The notes under the pieces are model-generated. The model had not been told where the DNA came from and searched no databases. It was given only the letters and a program-made list of their open reading frames with translations. 9,265 nucleotides of DNA from contig JABABC010000178.1 in the NCBI GenBank assembly GCA_014238445.1, positions 1 through 9,265 of the forward strand, written 5' to 3'. Positions 1-6,317 of this stretch are shown one piece after another (the stretch's first letter is position 1; each line of letters starts with the position of its first letter). The translations under genes were made by a program, and so were the position numbers. The stretch is from Coxiellaceae bacterium. GTDB taxonomy: Bacteria; Pseudomonadota; Gammaproteobacteria; Coxiellales; Coxiellaceae.

Positions 1-28
1 AACTGAAGCAACTGAAGCAACTGAAGCA
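1..28 (+). repeat. 9-bp tandem repeat, three copies, cut by the window edge
   Basis: Three perfect consecutive copies of AACTGAAGC occupy 1-9, 10-18 and 19-27, plus one further base. Read in the frame of the overlapping gene they give Thr-Glu-Ala three times. The array may continue upstream, so its copy number is unknown. Confidence 0.9.
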
Positions 29-1912
29 CAAATTAATGCATTCACTACATACTATAATCACTGTTTGTTAGTGTATCGATTAACTGATTTTGAAGCTGAT
101 TTTAAAAACCATGTGGAGGGAGAGCGTGAAAGTCCAGTAAAGCTAAAGGAACGCAACGTTACAGTTTCACAGCAAAAACAAAACCGTTTGGCATTGAGCG
201 TCATTAAGCGTCACCCTGTTGCGAGTTCTGTAGCTGTAGTGGGTTTAGTTGCTCCTGTAGCCGTTACTGGCGTGTATAGTTACATAGTGGGTGCAACTTT
301 CTTATTAGGAATGAGTGCGCTGTGTTCAAGCCCACTGGGTTGGGGTCTTGCAGCGGGATCGCTGCTTGTAGGCGTAGTAGCCTGTGGTTATTTGACCTAT
401 CAGTACTGTCAAAAAAACGCCGTTAACGGAAATAAAGAGGTTGCAGACTGTACTGGGGTAGAGGTTAAAGACAAGGCAACACCAGCGAGTGGTGAAGAGG
501 AGGGAGATCGGTTATTACACAATAGCGTTCAGGAAAGCAACGGTCAGGACAGTCAAGTCAATTCTCCATCGAATTCAGTGCCTTTAGCTATAAAGAGCCT
601 TGATCAAAAATCGAAGGCAAAGAAAAACCTTCGCTGGGCTGACGAGGAGGAGCGCGAGTTGACAGTGAGCGATCATACTTATTTCAAACAAGTAGCTGAC
701 GTAGGATCAGCCACCTCGGTTGATGATCTACACTTTGAGAATTTTTGTTGTCATTTAGCCAAATTGCCCGATTCCTCCAGCGATAAGACATCAGTAATCC
801 AGCAATACCTTTCATCACAAGCTTTGCGAGATTATTACATGACGATCAAACAGCAAGCAGCGAAATCGACTCCTTCAGAAGAGTTTATTCAATACCATTT
901 GACGAAGATAGGTCGGTTAGATGGTTTGAAACAAGCATTAGATAGCGATACATTTGATGGTCTTCTGAGGGCTATTAGGAAGGATGTCGAAACAATTATT
1001 TGTCAGGGAGATCGTGCTAGGGAGGTAACTGAGGTAGCCGAGGTAGCCATGATAAAGAAAGCCGAGGTAGCCGAGCAAGCCATGATACTCAATAGAGAGC
1101 CATATAAAGAACAATTAGATCGGTTACTCTATTTGGATGATGATACGCGTACTACTTTAGCTAATATGGCGATTGATATTAAAGAGGGTTTTGATGTTCT
1201 GTGTCAGCATATAGAAAGCATTAAATTAGATAAAATACCTAATTTTAATGATAGCGATAACATGTCAAATACACTATACCGGCATAAAATTAAGGGTAAA
1301 TCACTGCAGGGGTTTGCAAACGAAGACCTCTTGAATAGGTGCCCCGATTATATGTTTCATGTTGCTCGAGCCCTCAAAAAAGACAGATGCTTTGTTCAGC
1401 CCTTTAAGAAAGTGATGAAGTCGTTGGGTTTGTTCGGTGACCAGGACTTGCCCTATGGTTTTTACCAAGCGTTGGTGAGTGATCAGGTGAGTCATCGCCG
1501 TTGTGATCATTTTCTAAAGGATGTTGAATGCTTGCTGACGCCTTCAGGTTCTCCGTATTACCCTCTATCTCCGAAGATTTATATAGGCCAGTTATATCCT
1601 CGTGAGTCAGCACCTCCAATTGTGGTGGATGGCATGGAGACAATGGTGAGTGCAATTAAAAAGTATCAAGACTGCCTTCTCAATTCTGATTATACTGAAG
1701 GTTCGGAGGTTGTTCTTCCTACGAAGGTTGCTCTTCCTCCGGATGTTGCTTCTTCCTCCTTCTTCTCGGCGGACTTGCTAGAAAAATTTTGGTTGTTCAA
1801 CACTGGAGGCAATGCGGACGAGCCCCATTTACCGCCCGCTAAACGCGTCGAAGACGACGGTGGTTGGCAGCAGCCATTAGGGCAAAAGAACACTGTCAGT
1901 GGGAATTTTTAG
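2..1912 (+). CDS. Unrecognised large protein with paired hydrophobic segments and peptide repeats; 5' end outside the window
   Basis: I do not recognise this protein. The frame is open from base 2 to the TAG at 1910-1912 (636 codons visible), so the true start lies upstream. A TTG at 65 could be read as a start but has no Shine-Dalgarno in front of it. The visible N-terminus reads TEATEATEA, from a 9-bp repeat. A basic stretch (about 140-215) precedes two hydrophobic segments (about 215-325 and 332-409), rich in Val, Ala and Gly and separated by a short CSSP turn, which could form a membrane hairpin. The remaining 500 residues are polar and probably largely helical, with KNLRWADEEE at 623-652, a Glu-Val-Ala patch at 1022-1087, an LP-rich repeat at 1706-1759 and a Gly/Asn/Gln-containing tail. 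No catalytic motif is visible. The layout resembles secreted or host-membrane proteins of intracellular bacteria, but a cell-envelope protein is equally possible. That it is a real gene is well supported by length; its function is unknown. Confidence 0.85.
   Translation, partial: TEATEATEAQINAFTTYYNHCLLVYRLTDFEADFKNHVEGERESPVKLKERNVTVSQQKQNRLALSVIKRHPVASSVAVVGLVAPVAVTGVYSYIVGATFLLGMSALCSSPLGWGLAAGSLLVGVVACGYLTYQYCQKNAVNGNKEVADCTGVEVKDKATPASGEEEGDRLLHNSVQESNGQDSQVNSPSNSVPLAIKSLDQKSKAKKNLRWADEEERELTVSDHTYFKQVADVGSATSVDDLHFENFCCHLAKLPDSSSDKTSVIQQYLSSQALRDYYMTIKQQAAKSTPSEEFIQYHLTKIGRLDGLKQALDSDTFDGLLRAIRKDVETIICQGDRAREVTEVAEVAMIKKAEVAEQAMILNREPYKEQLDRLLYLDDDTRTTLANMAIDIKEGFDVLCQHIESIKLDKIPNFNDSDNMSNTLYRHKIKGKSLQGFANEDLLNRCPDYMFHVARALKKDRCFVQPFKKVMKSLGLFGDQDLPYGFYQALVSDQVSHRRCDHFLKDVECLLTPSGSPYYPLSPKIYIGQLYPRESAPPIVVDGMETMVSAIKKYQDCLLNSDYTEGSEVVLPTKVALPPDVASSSFFSADLLEKFWLFNTGGNADEPHLPPAKRVEDDGGWQQPLGQKNTVSGNF
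1022..1087 (+). repeat. In-frame degenerate 9-bp repeat patch (Glu-Val-Ala type)
   Basis: GAGGTAGCC occurs at 1031-1039, 1040-1048 and 1064-1072. Variants GAGGTAACT (1022-1030) and GAGCAAGCC (1073-1081) flank it, with a 15-bp interruption at 1049-1063. A larger period is also visible: 1037-1054 and 1070-1087 match at 16 of 18 bases with a 33-bp offset. The patch encodes EVTEVAEVAMIKKAEVAEQA, probably one helix. The reading frame is kept throughout, as expected for 9-bp units. Confidence 0.85.
1706..1759 (+). repeat. 18-bp imperfect tandem repeat, three copies, near the C-terminus
   Basis: Three consecutive 18-bp units at 1706-1723, 1724-1741 and 1742-1759 encode EVVLPT, KVALPP and DVASSS. 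The first two are clearly related (GTT-G.T-CTT-CCT-.CG core). The third keeps the first half and has drifted to Ser codons. It probably forms a flexible linker before the C-terminal tail. Confidence 0.65.
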
Positions 1913-1916
1913 GTGT

Positions 1917-1939
1917 TTCCAATTAACTGTAAATTGGAA
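1917..1939. other. Inverted repeat in the convergent gap
   Basis: TTCCAATT (1917-1924) and AATTGGAA (1932-1939) form a perfect 8-bp dyad around a 7-nt loop, just after the stop of the left gene. No T-tract follows on either strand, so it is not a canonical intrinsic terminator. It could protect transcript 3' ends or assist termination. Confidence 0.5.
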
Positions 1940-1960
1940 GTGACTGATTTCACTGTCATG

Positions 1961-2000
1961 GCTTAGCGCTATTGAGTTTTTTATCTATAGCGCCATAAGC
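1961..2000. terminator. Putative bidirectional hairpin at the convergent gene ends
   Basis: GCTTAGCGCTAT (1961-1972) pairs with ATAGCGC (1987-1993) and, after a 2-nt bulge, TAAGC (1996-2000). The 14-nt loop contains six T residues in a row, and the right arm includes the last codons and stop of the minus-strand gene. The T-run sits in the loop rather than after the stem, so classic intrinsic termination is not assured in either direction. The position between two converging genes suggests a shared transcript end. Confidence 0.4.
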
Positions 2001-3151
2001 ACTTCAGGTTCATCACTGAGATCTTTGTAGAGTGCATCTAACTGGGCTTGCTCTGGGACGTGTAACTTAGCTGTGAAAGCTAGGTAGTTGTCGTTTTTGC
2101 TGGGGCGTAGGCTGAGCCCATCAGCCTTGAATTGATCAAAGTGCCGTTGAATAATGGCCGTTACTTTTTCTTCACAATCCTCACTGTTTTTCATGATGAT
2201 TTTTACAAAAAACTCACAGGGGAATTCCAGTGGTGAAGAGTTTTTCTGAGTGTCTTCTGTCATGAGTTCATCTCCAGTCGGTGGGGGAGTTAATAAAGTG
2301 CTGTGCGTTATTTTATGGGTTTGTAATGCAGCATGAAATTGTTGCCATAATGGCCCGGCTTTACCATTGCCGATGCGTTGGTTGTTAAGTGCTATCACTG
2401 GCACAATGTCTTTATTCGATGCGGTTAACCAAATTTCATCAGCCTGTCGTAATTGATCTAAGCTGATTAGCTGTTCTTCACACTCAATCTCTAAAGTCTT
2501 AGCTAGCTTGATAACGGTTTGTCGTGTGATGCCGTTAATGATTTGGTAATTGGCGGGCGGAGTGATTAGACGCTCGTCTTTAACGATAAATAGATTACTG
2601 CTTGAGCTCTCAAGCGCATAGCCTTGATGTTGAAAGATGATATCGTCAACGGCTTTTTGTTGCGCTTGATCGAATGCCAAAATAGTGGGCAGTAGGCCTG
2701 TTGATTTAATAAAGCAGTCACGTCGTCGACTGTCTTCGATAGTAATGACTCGAAAGCCACGTTGATAGTGTTCGGATTGTTCTGTGGAAACTTCCCCCAT
2801 AAAAGCCATGATAGTTGGTGTTATGTTGTCAGGGATATGCAGTTGTCGAGTGGGTGAGACACCTCGCGTTACATGTAGATAGATGTAATATCGACCCGAC
2901 TGGGCATCGTTGTGAACAATCAGTTGGCTTAAGATGTCGTTCCATTCGTCATTCGTGTTGGGTGCTTTAATGCCTAGGTGCGCTAGATTCGTATGGAGTC
3001 GGCTCAGACGATCGGGTAGCGAGAGGCAGCGGCCTTGTTCAATGGGTAGTGTTTCGTAGATGCTATCCGCATAGAGAAAGCCACGGTCTTTGATAGAGAT
3101 CGTGGCTTCATCGTGAGCAAGAAATTGACCATTGATATAGACTATATCCAT
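1985..3151 (-). CDS. dat: D-amino acid aminotransferase fused in frame to a YbeD/DUF493 domain
   Basis: Residues 1 to about 285 form a fold-type IV PLP aminotransferase of the D-alanine aminotransferase type, which interconverts D-alanine and 2-oxoglutarate with D-glutamate and pyruvate in the cytoplasm. Visible marks are DRGFLYADSIYET near the N-terminus, the Schiff-base Lys149 in CFIKSTGLLP, ESSSSNLFIV (Glu181, PLP pyridine nitrogen), INGITRQTVIKLA and TASNKDIVPV. Residues 297-388 match the small YbeD/UPF0250 regulatory-fold protein (FPCEFFVKIIMK, then LSLRPSKNDNYLAFTA), about 92 residues against the usual 87-90. These are normally separate proteins. The start ATG has AAGGG in front of it, overlapping the dacA stop, with a 10-bp gap, which indicates one operon. 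The Arg-x-His substrate motif is spaced unusually (R102, H105). Branched-chain aminotransferase or aminodeoxychorismate lyase are alternatives within the fold, but the dacA context favours D-Ala. Confidence 0.88.
   Translation of the reverse strand: MDIVYINGQFLAHDEATISIKDRGFLYADSIYETLPIEQGRCLSLPDRLSRLHTNLAHLGIKAPNTNDEWNDILSQLIVHNDAQSGRYYIYLHVTRGVSPTRQLHIPDNITPTIMAFMGEVSTEQSEHYQRGFRVITIEDSRRRDCFIKSTGLLPTILAFDQAQQKAVDDIIFQHQGYALESSSSNLFIVKDERLITPPANYQIINGITRQTVIKLAKTLEIECEEQLISLDQLRQADEIWLTASNKDIVPVIALNNQRIGNGKAGPLWQQFHAALQTHKITHSTLLTPPPTGDELMTEDTQKNSSPLEFPCEFFVKIIMKNSEDCEEKVTAIIQRHFDQFKADGLSLRPSKNDNYLAFTAKLHVPEQAQLDALYKDLSDEPEVLMAL
2261..2275 (-). promoter_or_regulatory. ybeD: Internal Shine-Dalgarno and ATG for a separate YbeD protein
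   Basis: On the minus strand GGAG is followed by 8 nt and an ATG (complement of 2261-2263), in the same frame as the aminotransferase. The ATG is residue 297, immediately before the YbeD domain, where a stand-alone ybeD gene would start. The spacing is near optimal, so a 92-residue YbeD could be translated independently from the same mRNA. Confidence 0.5.
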
Positions 3152-3161
3152 CGAAACGCCC

Positions 3162-4367
3162 TTAGCTAAACCAACCGTGCCATGTCATTGCAATGTGGTC
3201 GCCCATGCGAGACCAAAACCCTGCTTCAGGATCATTGCTTTGAGCTATTAATGGCGTCTTAGTGATGGTTTGGCCATTCAGTGAGACGTTGATGCTGCCA
3301 TAGGTATGACCTGCTTGAATGGGTGCTTTAAGGGTTTTAGGAAGGTCAACATTCACTTCAAGGTGTGGGTACATGCCTTTAGGGATCGTAACGGCAACGG
3401 TGTTGTTGACGCCAAAGTTAATCATTTTGTGTTCGCCCAACCAGACGCGGCTGCTTGTAACCGGGCTGTTATAGCTATACAGCGTGTGTGTTTCGTAGAA
3501 GCGAAAACCCCAGTTTAAGAGCGCTTGCGAATCATCGCTGCGAGCGGCGTCAGATGGTGCTCCCATCACAACAGAAACGAGTCTCATATCGTTACGTTTC
3601 GCGGAGCTAATGAGGCAATAGCCAGCCGCTTTAGTATGGCCAGTTTTTAGGCCATCGACGGAGGGGTCTCGCCACAAGAGACGATTACGATTGGGCTGGC
3701 GAATGTTGTTGTATTTGATCCATTTTTGACTATACCAGACATAGTCATCTGGGAAGTTATTGATCAAGGCTTGAGAGAGGATGGCTAAATCGTGTGGTGT
3801 TGAGGTGTGTTTGGGGTTAGGGAGGCCCGTTGAATCCACGAAATGTGAATGTGTCATGCCTAAGCCTTGTGCTGTTTGATTCATGAGTTCAGCAAAGCCT
3901 TTTTCGGAACCGGCAATGTACTCAGCCATCGCAACGCAAGCGTCATTACCTGAAGCCACGATAATTCCATGGATGAGATCTTGAACGGGTACTTGGGAAC
4001 CCACTTCAACAAACATGCGAGAGCCGCCACGCTGCCAAGCCGTTTTGCTAATGCGAACGGGGTCATCTAAATGAATTTGGCCTTGTTTGAGCGCTTCAGA
4101 AATGACATACAGCGTCATCAGCTTGGTGAGGCTGGCGGGTGGAAGGGCTTTATCGGCTTCCTTGCTGGCTAAAATTTTTCCAGAGTCGGCATCCATCAGG
4201 ATGTACGCTTTTGCATCGATGCTGGGTGCTGAAGGAATTAAAGCAGCGGGAGCACTCGCTACCGGTGGGTTCGTTGGTTGGGGCGTTGCCATGATGGTAG
4301 TACTGGTGAAAAAAGCCATACCGGCAAGAAGAGAGTGAAACGTGCGTTTACGCAGTAGAGCTCGCAT
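3162..4367 (-). CDS. dacA: D-alanyl-D-alanine carboxypeptidase, PBP5/6 type
   Basis: This is a periplasmic low-molecular-weight penicillin-binding protein that removes the terminal D-alanine from peptidoglycan pentapeptides. Residues 1-27 are a signal peptide (basic start, hydrophobic core, cleavage plausible after TTIMA), followed by a Pro/Ala-rich linker to about 48. The S11 peptidase domain carries all three active-site motifs: SLTK with Ser79 and Lys82, Ser-Gly-Asn at 139-141, and Lys-Thr-Gly at 241-243. A PBP5-type C-terminal beta domain follows (about 295-375). The end (FWSRMGDHIAMTWHGWF) is an amphipathic helix that anchors PBP5 proteins to the inner membrane. The 401-residue length is normal for the family. 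The ATG is preceded by AAAGGA at 7 nt. dat-ybeD follows after 10 bp, so the released D-alanine and its metabolism may be co-expressed. dacC or dacD naming cannot be excluded. Confidence 0.96.
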   Translation of the reverse strand: MRALLRKRTFHSLLAGMAFFTSTTIMATPQPTNPPVASAPAALIPSAPSIDAKAYILMDADSGKILASKEADKALPPASLTKLMTLYVISEALKQGQIHLDDPVRISKTAWQRGGSRMFVEVGSQVPVQDLIHGIIVASGNDACVAMAEYIAGSEKGFAELMNQTAQGLGMTHSHFVDSTGLPNPKHTSTPHDLAILSQALINNFPDDYVWYSQKWIKYNNIRQPNRNRLLWRDPSVDGLKTGHTKAAGYCLISSAKRNDMRLVSVVMGAPSDAARSDDSQALLNWGFRFYETHTLYSYNSPVTSSRVWLGEHKMINFGVNNTVAVTIPKGMYPHLEVNVDLPKTLKAPIQAGHTYGSINVSLNGQTITKTPLIAQSNDPEAGFWSRMGDHIAMTWHGWFS

Positions 4368-4413
4368 ATCAGATTCCTTTGTACTATGTCTCGTTCAAGT
4401 GAGTTGGCATCGT

Positions 4414-4419
4414 ATCATA
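4414..4419 (-). promoter_or_regulatory. Candidate -10 element for the dacA-dat operon
   Basis: On the minus strand TATGAT (5 of 6 to TATAAT) lies about 46 bp before the dacA ATG, in the 148-bp gap 4368-4515. No convincing -35 hexamer stands at 16-18 bp spacing. The gap must contain the operon promoter unless transcription reads through from the antiporter gene, after which I see no terminator. Confidence 0.25.
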
Positions 4420-4515
4420 TTGAGGTGAAATTTCCAGCAGCTGACAAGAATCATTAAGGGCAATAAGGGTTCTGTTGAAATCCTACTGATCAGGTCACTG
4501 TTGAGAGGTTGGTTT

Positions 4516-6120
4516 TTAATGATAAGACTCAAATCCCACTTCATCGCGATCGATCTTGCGGAGTAGTTTAATAAAAATCTCTTCGCTGATATCACCGCGG
4601 TGACGGAGCTTGTTGAGCAAACTGCGTTCGTAGGCCAGGATTTGTGACAACAATTCTCGTGCTTCTTTAATAATGTGAACCATAGCTTTAGTGCTGTCTT
4701 CTTGTGACTTGATCGCTAGTTGTGATTGTCGGTTGATGTAGTAATGTTTGACCATTTCTTTAGCGGATAAGGAGTAAGCATCTTTCTGTGTCCATTGCTC
4801 TTGCATGCGTGCGATCGCTTTCTCCGTTAATAGGTTGTAAATGGTGGCAATGCGCTCGGCTTCTTGGGCGTCACTTTGATTACCTTCTAGACGCTTAATC
4901 ACCCACGGCAAGCTTAAACCTTGGACGAGGAGAGTGAATAGAATGGTGATGAAAGTCAGGAAAATCAATAAGTCACGATAGGGAAATGCGGTGTTATCGG
5001 GCAGTGCGTAGGGGAGGGATAACGCAAGCGCTAAAGACACAAGGCCTCGCATGCCAGACCAGGAGGTGATAATGACAGATTGCCAGAGTGCCGGTTGTGT
5101 TTGATTTGGGTGCTTATGGCGCCCCCAGCGTTGTTGGATGACCGTAGTAATGAATATCCAGATAAACCGTAAACACAAAAGCGTGAGGATCGTTAAGCTG
5201 CTAGCGAAGAATAACGTGCTGTGCGGTAGACTGCTAACGGCATTCAGGGAGGCAGGAAACTGAATACCAATGGCGATAAAAATGATGCCATTGAGGAAAA
5301 AGAGCAAGGTATCCCAAACATTGGTTGCGGCGAGTCTATTTTGAGCTGAGAACTGACCTTCTGTTCGGCGATGAAATAAGCCAGCGCTCACTACGGCTAA
5401 TACACCTGAAGCGCCAATTTGGTCTGCAAATAAGTAAGAAACATACGCAAGAACAAGGTTCATAATAATGGGCAGTTCACTGGTAGCATCCAGTAAGAAG
5501 AAATCGACAATAATGCTGCTGAAATAGGCAAAAGCAATCCCAGTACCGATACCCCCTAAGGCTATCCATATCGTGTGCGTGCTGGTCATGGCATTGGTGA
5601 GGGAGCTAAAAAAGATATAGCTGAGTGCAATTTTAAACAACACAATCCCCATGGCATCATTGAATAAGCTTTCAATTTCAACGGTACGAATGATATGTTG
5701 CTTCACATTCATCCGTTGCATAATACTACAGGCAGCTACTGTGTCTGTCGGTGCGATGATGGCGCCTAAGGCTAATGCAGCACCTAAGTTCATGTCAGGA
5801 AGGAAGTAGTTCAGAACCGTAGCCGTGACAATCATAGTAAAAATGACCAGTAAGACAGACAGTGAGGCAATGGTTCGATAGAGGTGATCACGAATGTCTC
5901 GCCAGGCAATGAGTCGAGCTGCTGAAAAGAGAATCGGTGGGAGAAAGATACCGAGGATCGTTTCAGGGGGTGGGTGCCAGATCGCAACGCCAGGTAAAAA
6001 ACCAACGGCAAGCCCTGTTAAGACTAAGAGTAGGGGGTAGGGGATGTTAATGCGCTCAGCCATTGATGTCACAATAACGACAAGAAAGAGGATAAAGGGC
6101 AGTAGTGTGAGTTCTGTCAT
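4516..6120 (-). CDS. CPA1-family Na+/H+ antiporter
   Basis: An inner-membrane cation/proton antiporter that exchanges Na+ (or K+/Li+) for H+ and so supports pH and sodium homeostasis. Residues 1 to about 410 are a series of roughly 12 hydrophobic segments. The family marks are present: PTD at 124-126 in the unwound helix, Asn154-Asp155 in ESLFNDAMG (the ion-binding ND pair of electroneutral CPA1 exchangers), an ADQIGASGVLAVVSAG helix at 232-247 and WSGMRGLVSLALAL at 354-367. A charged cytoplasmic tail of about 125 residues follows, helical and rich in Lys/Glu/Gln, as in YjcE/NhaP-type proteins. The total of 534 residues is usual. The ATG lacks a clear Shine-Dalgarno, yet the N-terminus starts directly with the first membrane helix as expected. 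Ion preference cannot be read from sequence, so I assign no nha symbol. Confidence 0.93.
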   Translation of the reverse strand: MTELTLLPFILFLVVIVTSMAERINIPYPLLLVLTGLAVGFLPGVAIWHPPPETILGIFLPPILFSAARLIAWRDIRDHLYRTIASLSVLLVIFTMIVTATVLNYFLPDMNLGAALALGAIIAPTDTVAACSIMQRMNVKQHIIRTVEIESLFNDAMGIVLFKIALSYIFFSSLTNAMTSTHTIWIALGGIGTGIAFAYFSSIIVDFFLLDATSELPIIMNLVLAYVSYLFADQIGASGVLAVVSAGLFHRRTEGQFSAQNRLAATNVWDTLLFFLNGIIFIAIGIQFPASLNAVSSLPHSTLFFASSLTILTLLCLRFIWIFITTVIQQRWGRHKHPNQTQPALWQSVIITSWSGMRGLVSLALALSLPYALPDNTAFPYRDLLIFLTFITILFTLLVQGLSLPWVIKRLEGNQSDAQEAERIATIYNLLTEKAIARMQEQWTQKDAYSLSAKEMVKHYYINRQSQLAIKSQEDSTKAMVHIIKEARELLSQILAYERSLLNKLRHRGDISEEIFIKLLRKIDRDEVGFESYH

Positions 6121-6143
6121 AAGCGCTGTTCATGAATCGCTAA

Positions 6144-6149
6144 ATTATA
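6144..6149 (-). promoter_or_regulatory. TATAAT -10 box for the antiporter gene
   Basis: A perfect TATAAT on the minus strand lies 23 bp before the antiporter ATG, implying a 5' leader of roughly 15-20 nt. No good -35 is found at 16-18 bp. An AGCG...CGCT dyad enclosing the palindrome TTCATGAA (6122-6141) lies between the box and the start codon, where it could be an operator or a leader hairpin. Confidence 0.4.
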
Positions 6150-6317
6150 GTCATTAAATTAACGGGTTATCTAGCATTGCGCAAGGTTGGTGATGGATTG
6201 GTTGATTTATGAACACTGTGGGGGCGAGATTGCGTGAAATAGGGAGACTGTGTACCATGGGACCAACTTTTTAAAGTATCTGATCGATTGATTGAACATT
6301 AAACCAAGGGGATAAAC

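Noticed and set aside
1404..1655. Antisense open frames over the left gene (for example 1301-1510, 1404-1655, 1690-1893).
   Set aside because: No ribosome binding sites or protein-like composition; they overlap a long sense frame and look like shadows.
1832..1858. PPAKRVEDD near the C-terminus of the unrecognised protein, resembling the c-Myc nuclear localisation signal PAAKRVKLD (6 of 9 residues).
   Set aside because: The basic residue needed after KRV is a Glu here, so the importin-binding pattern K-(K/R)-x-(K/R) is broken. Treated as chance.
1850..1909. Possible Dot/Icm C-terminal secretion signal on the unrecognised protein.
   Set aside because: There is only a short Glu-Asp-Asp cluster, no proper E-block, and no hydrophobic residue at -3 or -4. 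Too weak to claim.
4087..4338. 83-codon + strand frame opposite dacA with an Ala/Gly-rich hydrophobic translation.
   Set aside because: It is fully antisense to the signal peptide and N-terminal domain of dacA, which are clearly coding, and it has no upstream start signals.
4811..4818. GCGATCGC octamer, the HIP1 palindrome common in cyanobacterial genomes.
   Set aside because: A single copy inside the antiporter coding region; no repeat pattern and no other cyanobacterial sign.
6231..6258. TTGCGT / 17 bp / TACCAT as a promoter for the lipoprotein gene.
   Set aside because: Only about 3 of 6 and 4 of 6 matches to the consensus boxes; similar matches occur by chance in this AT-balanced sequence.
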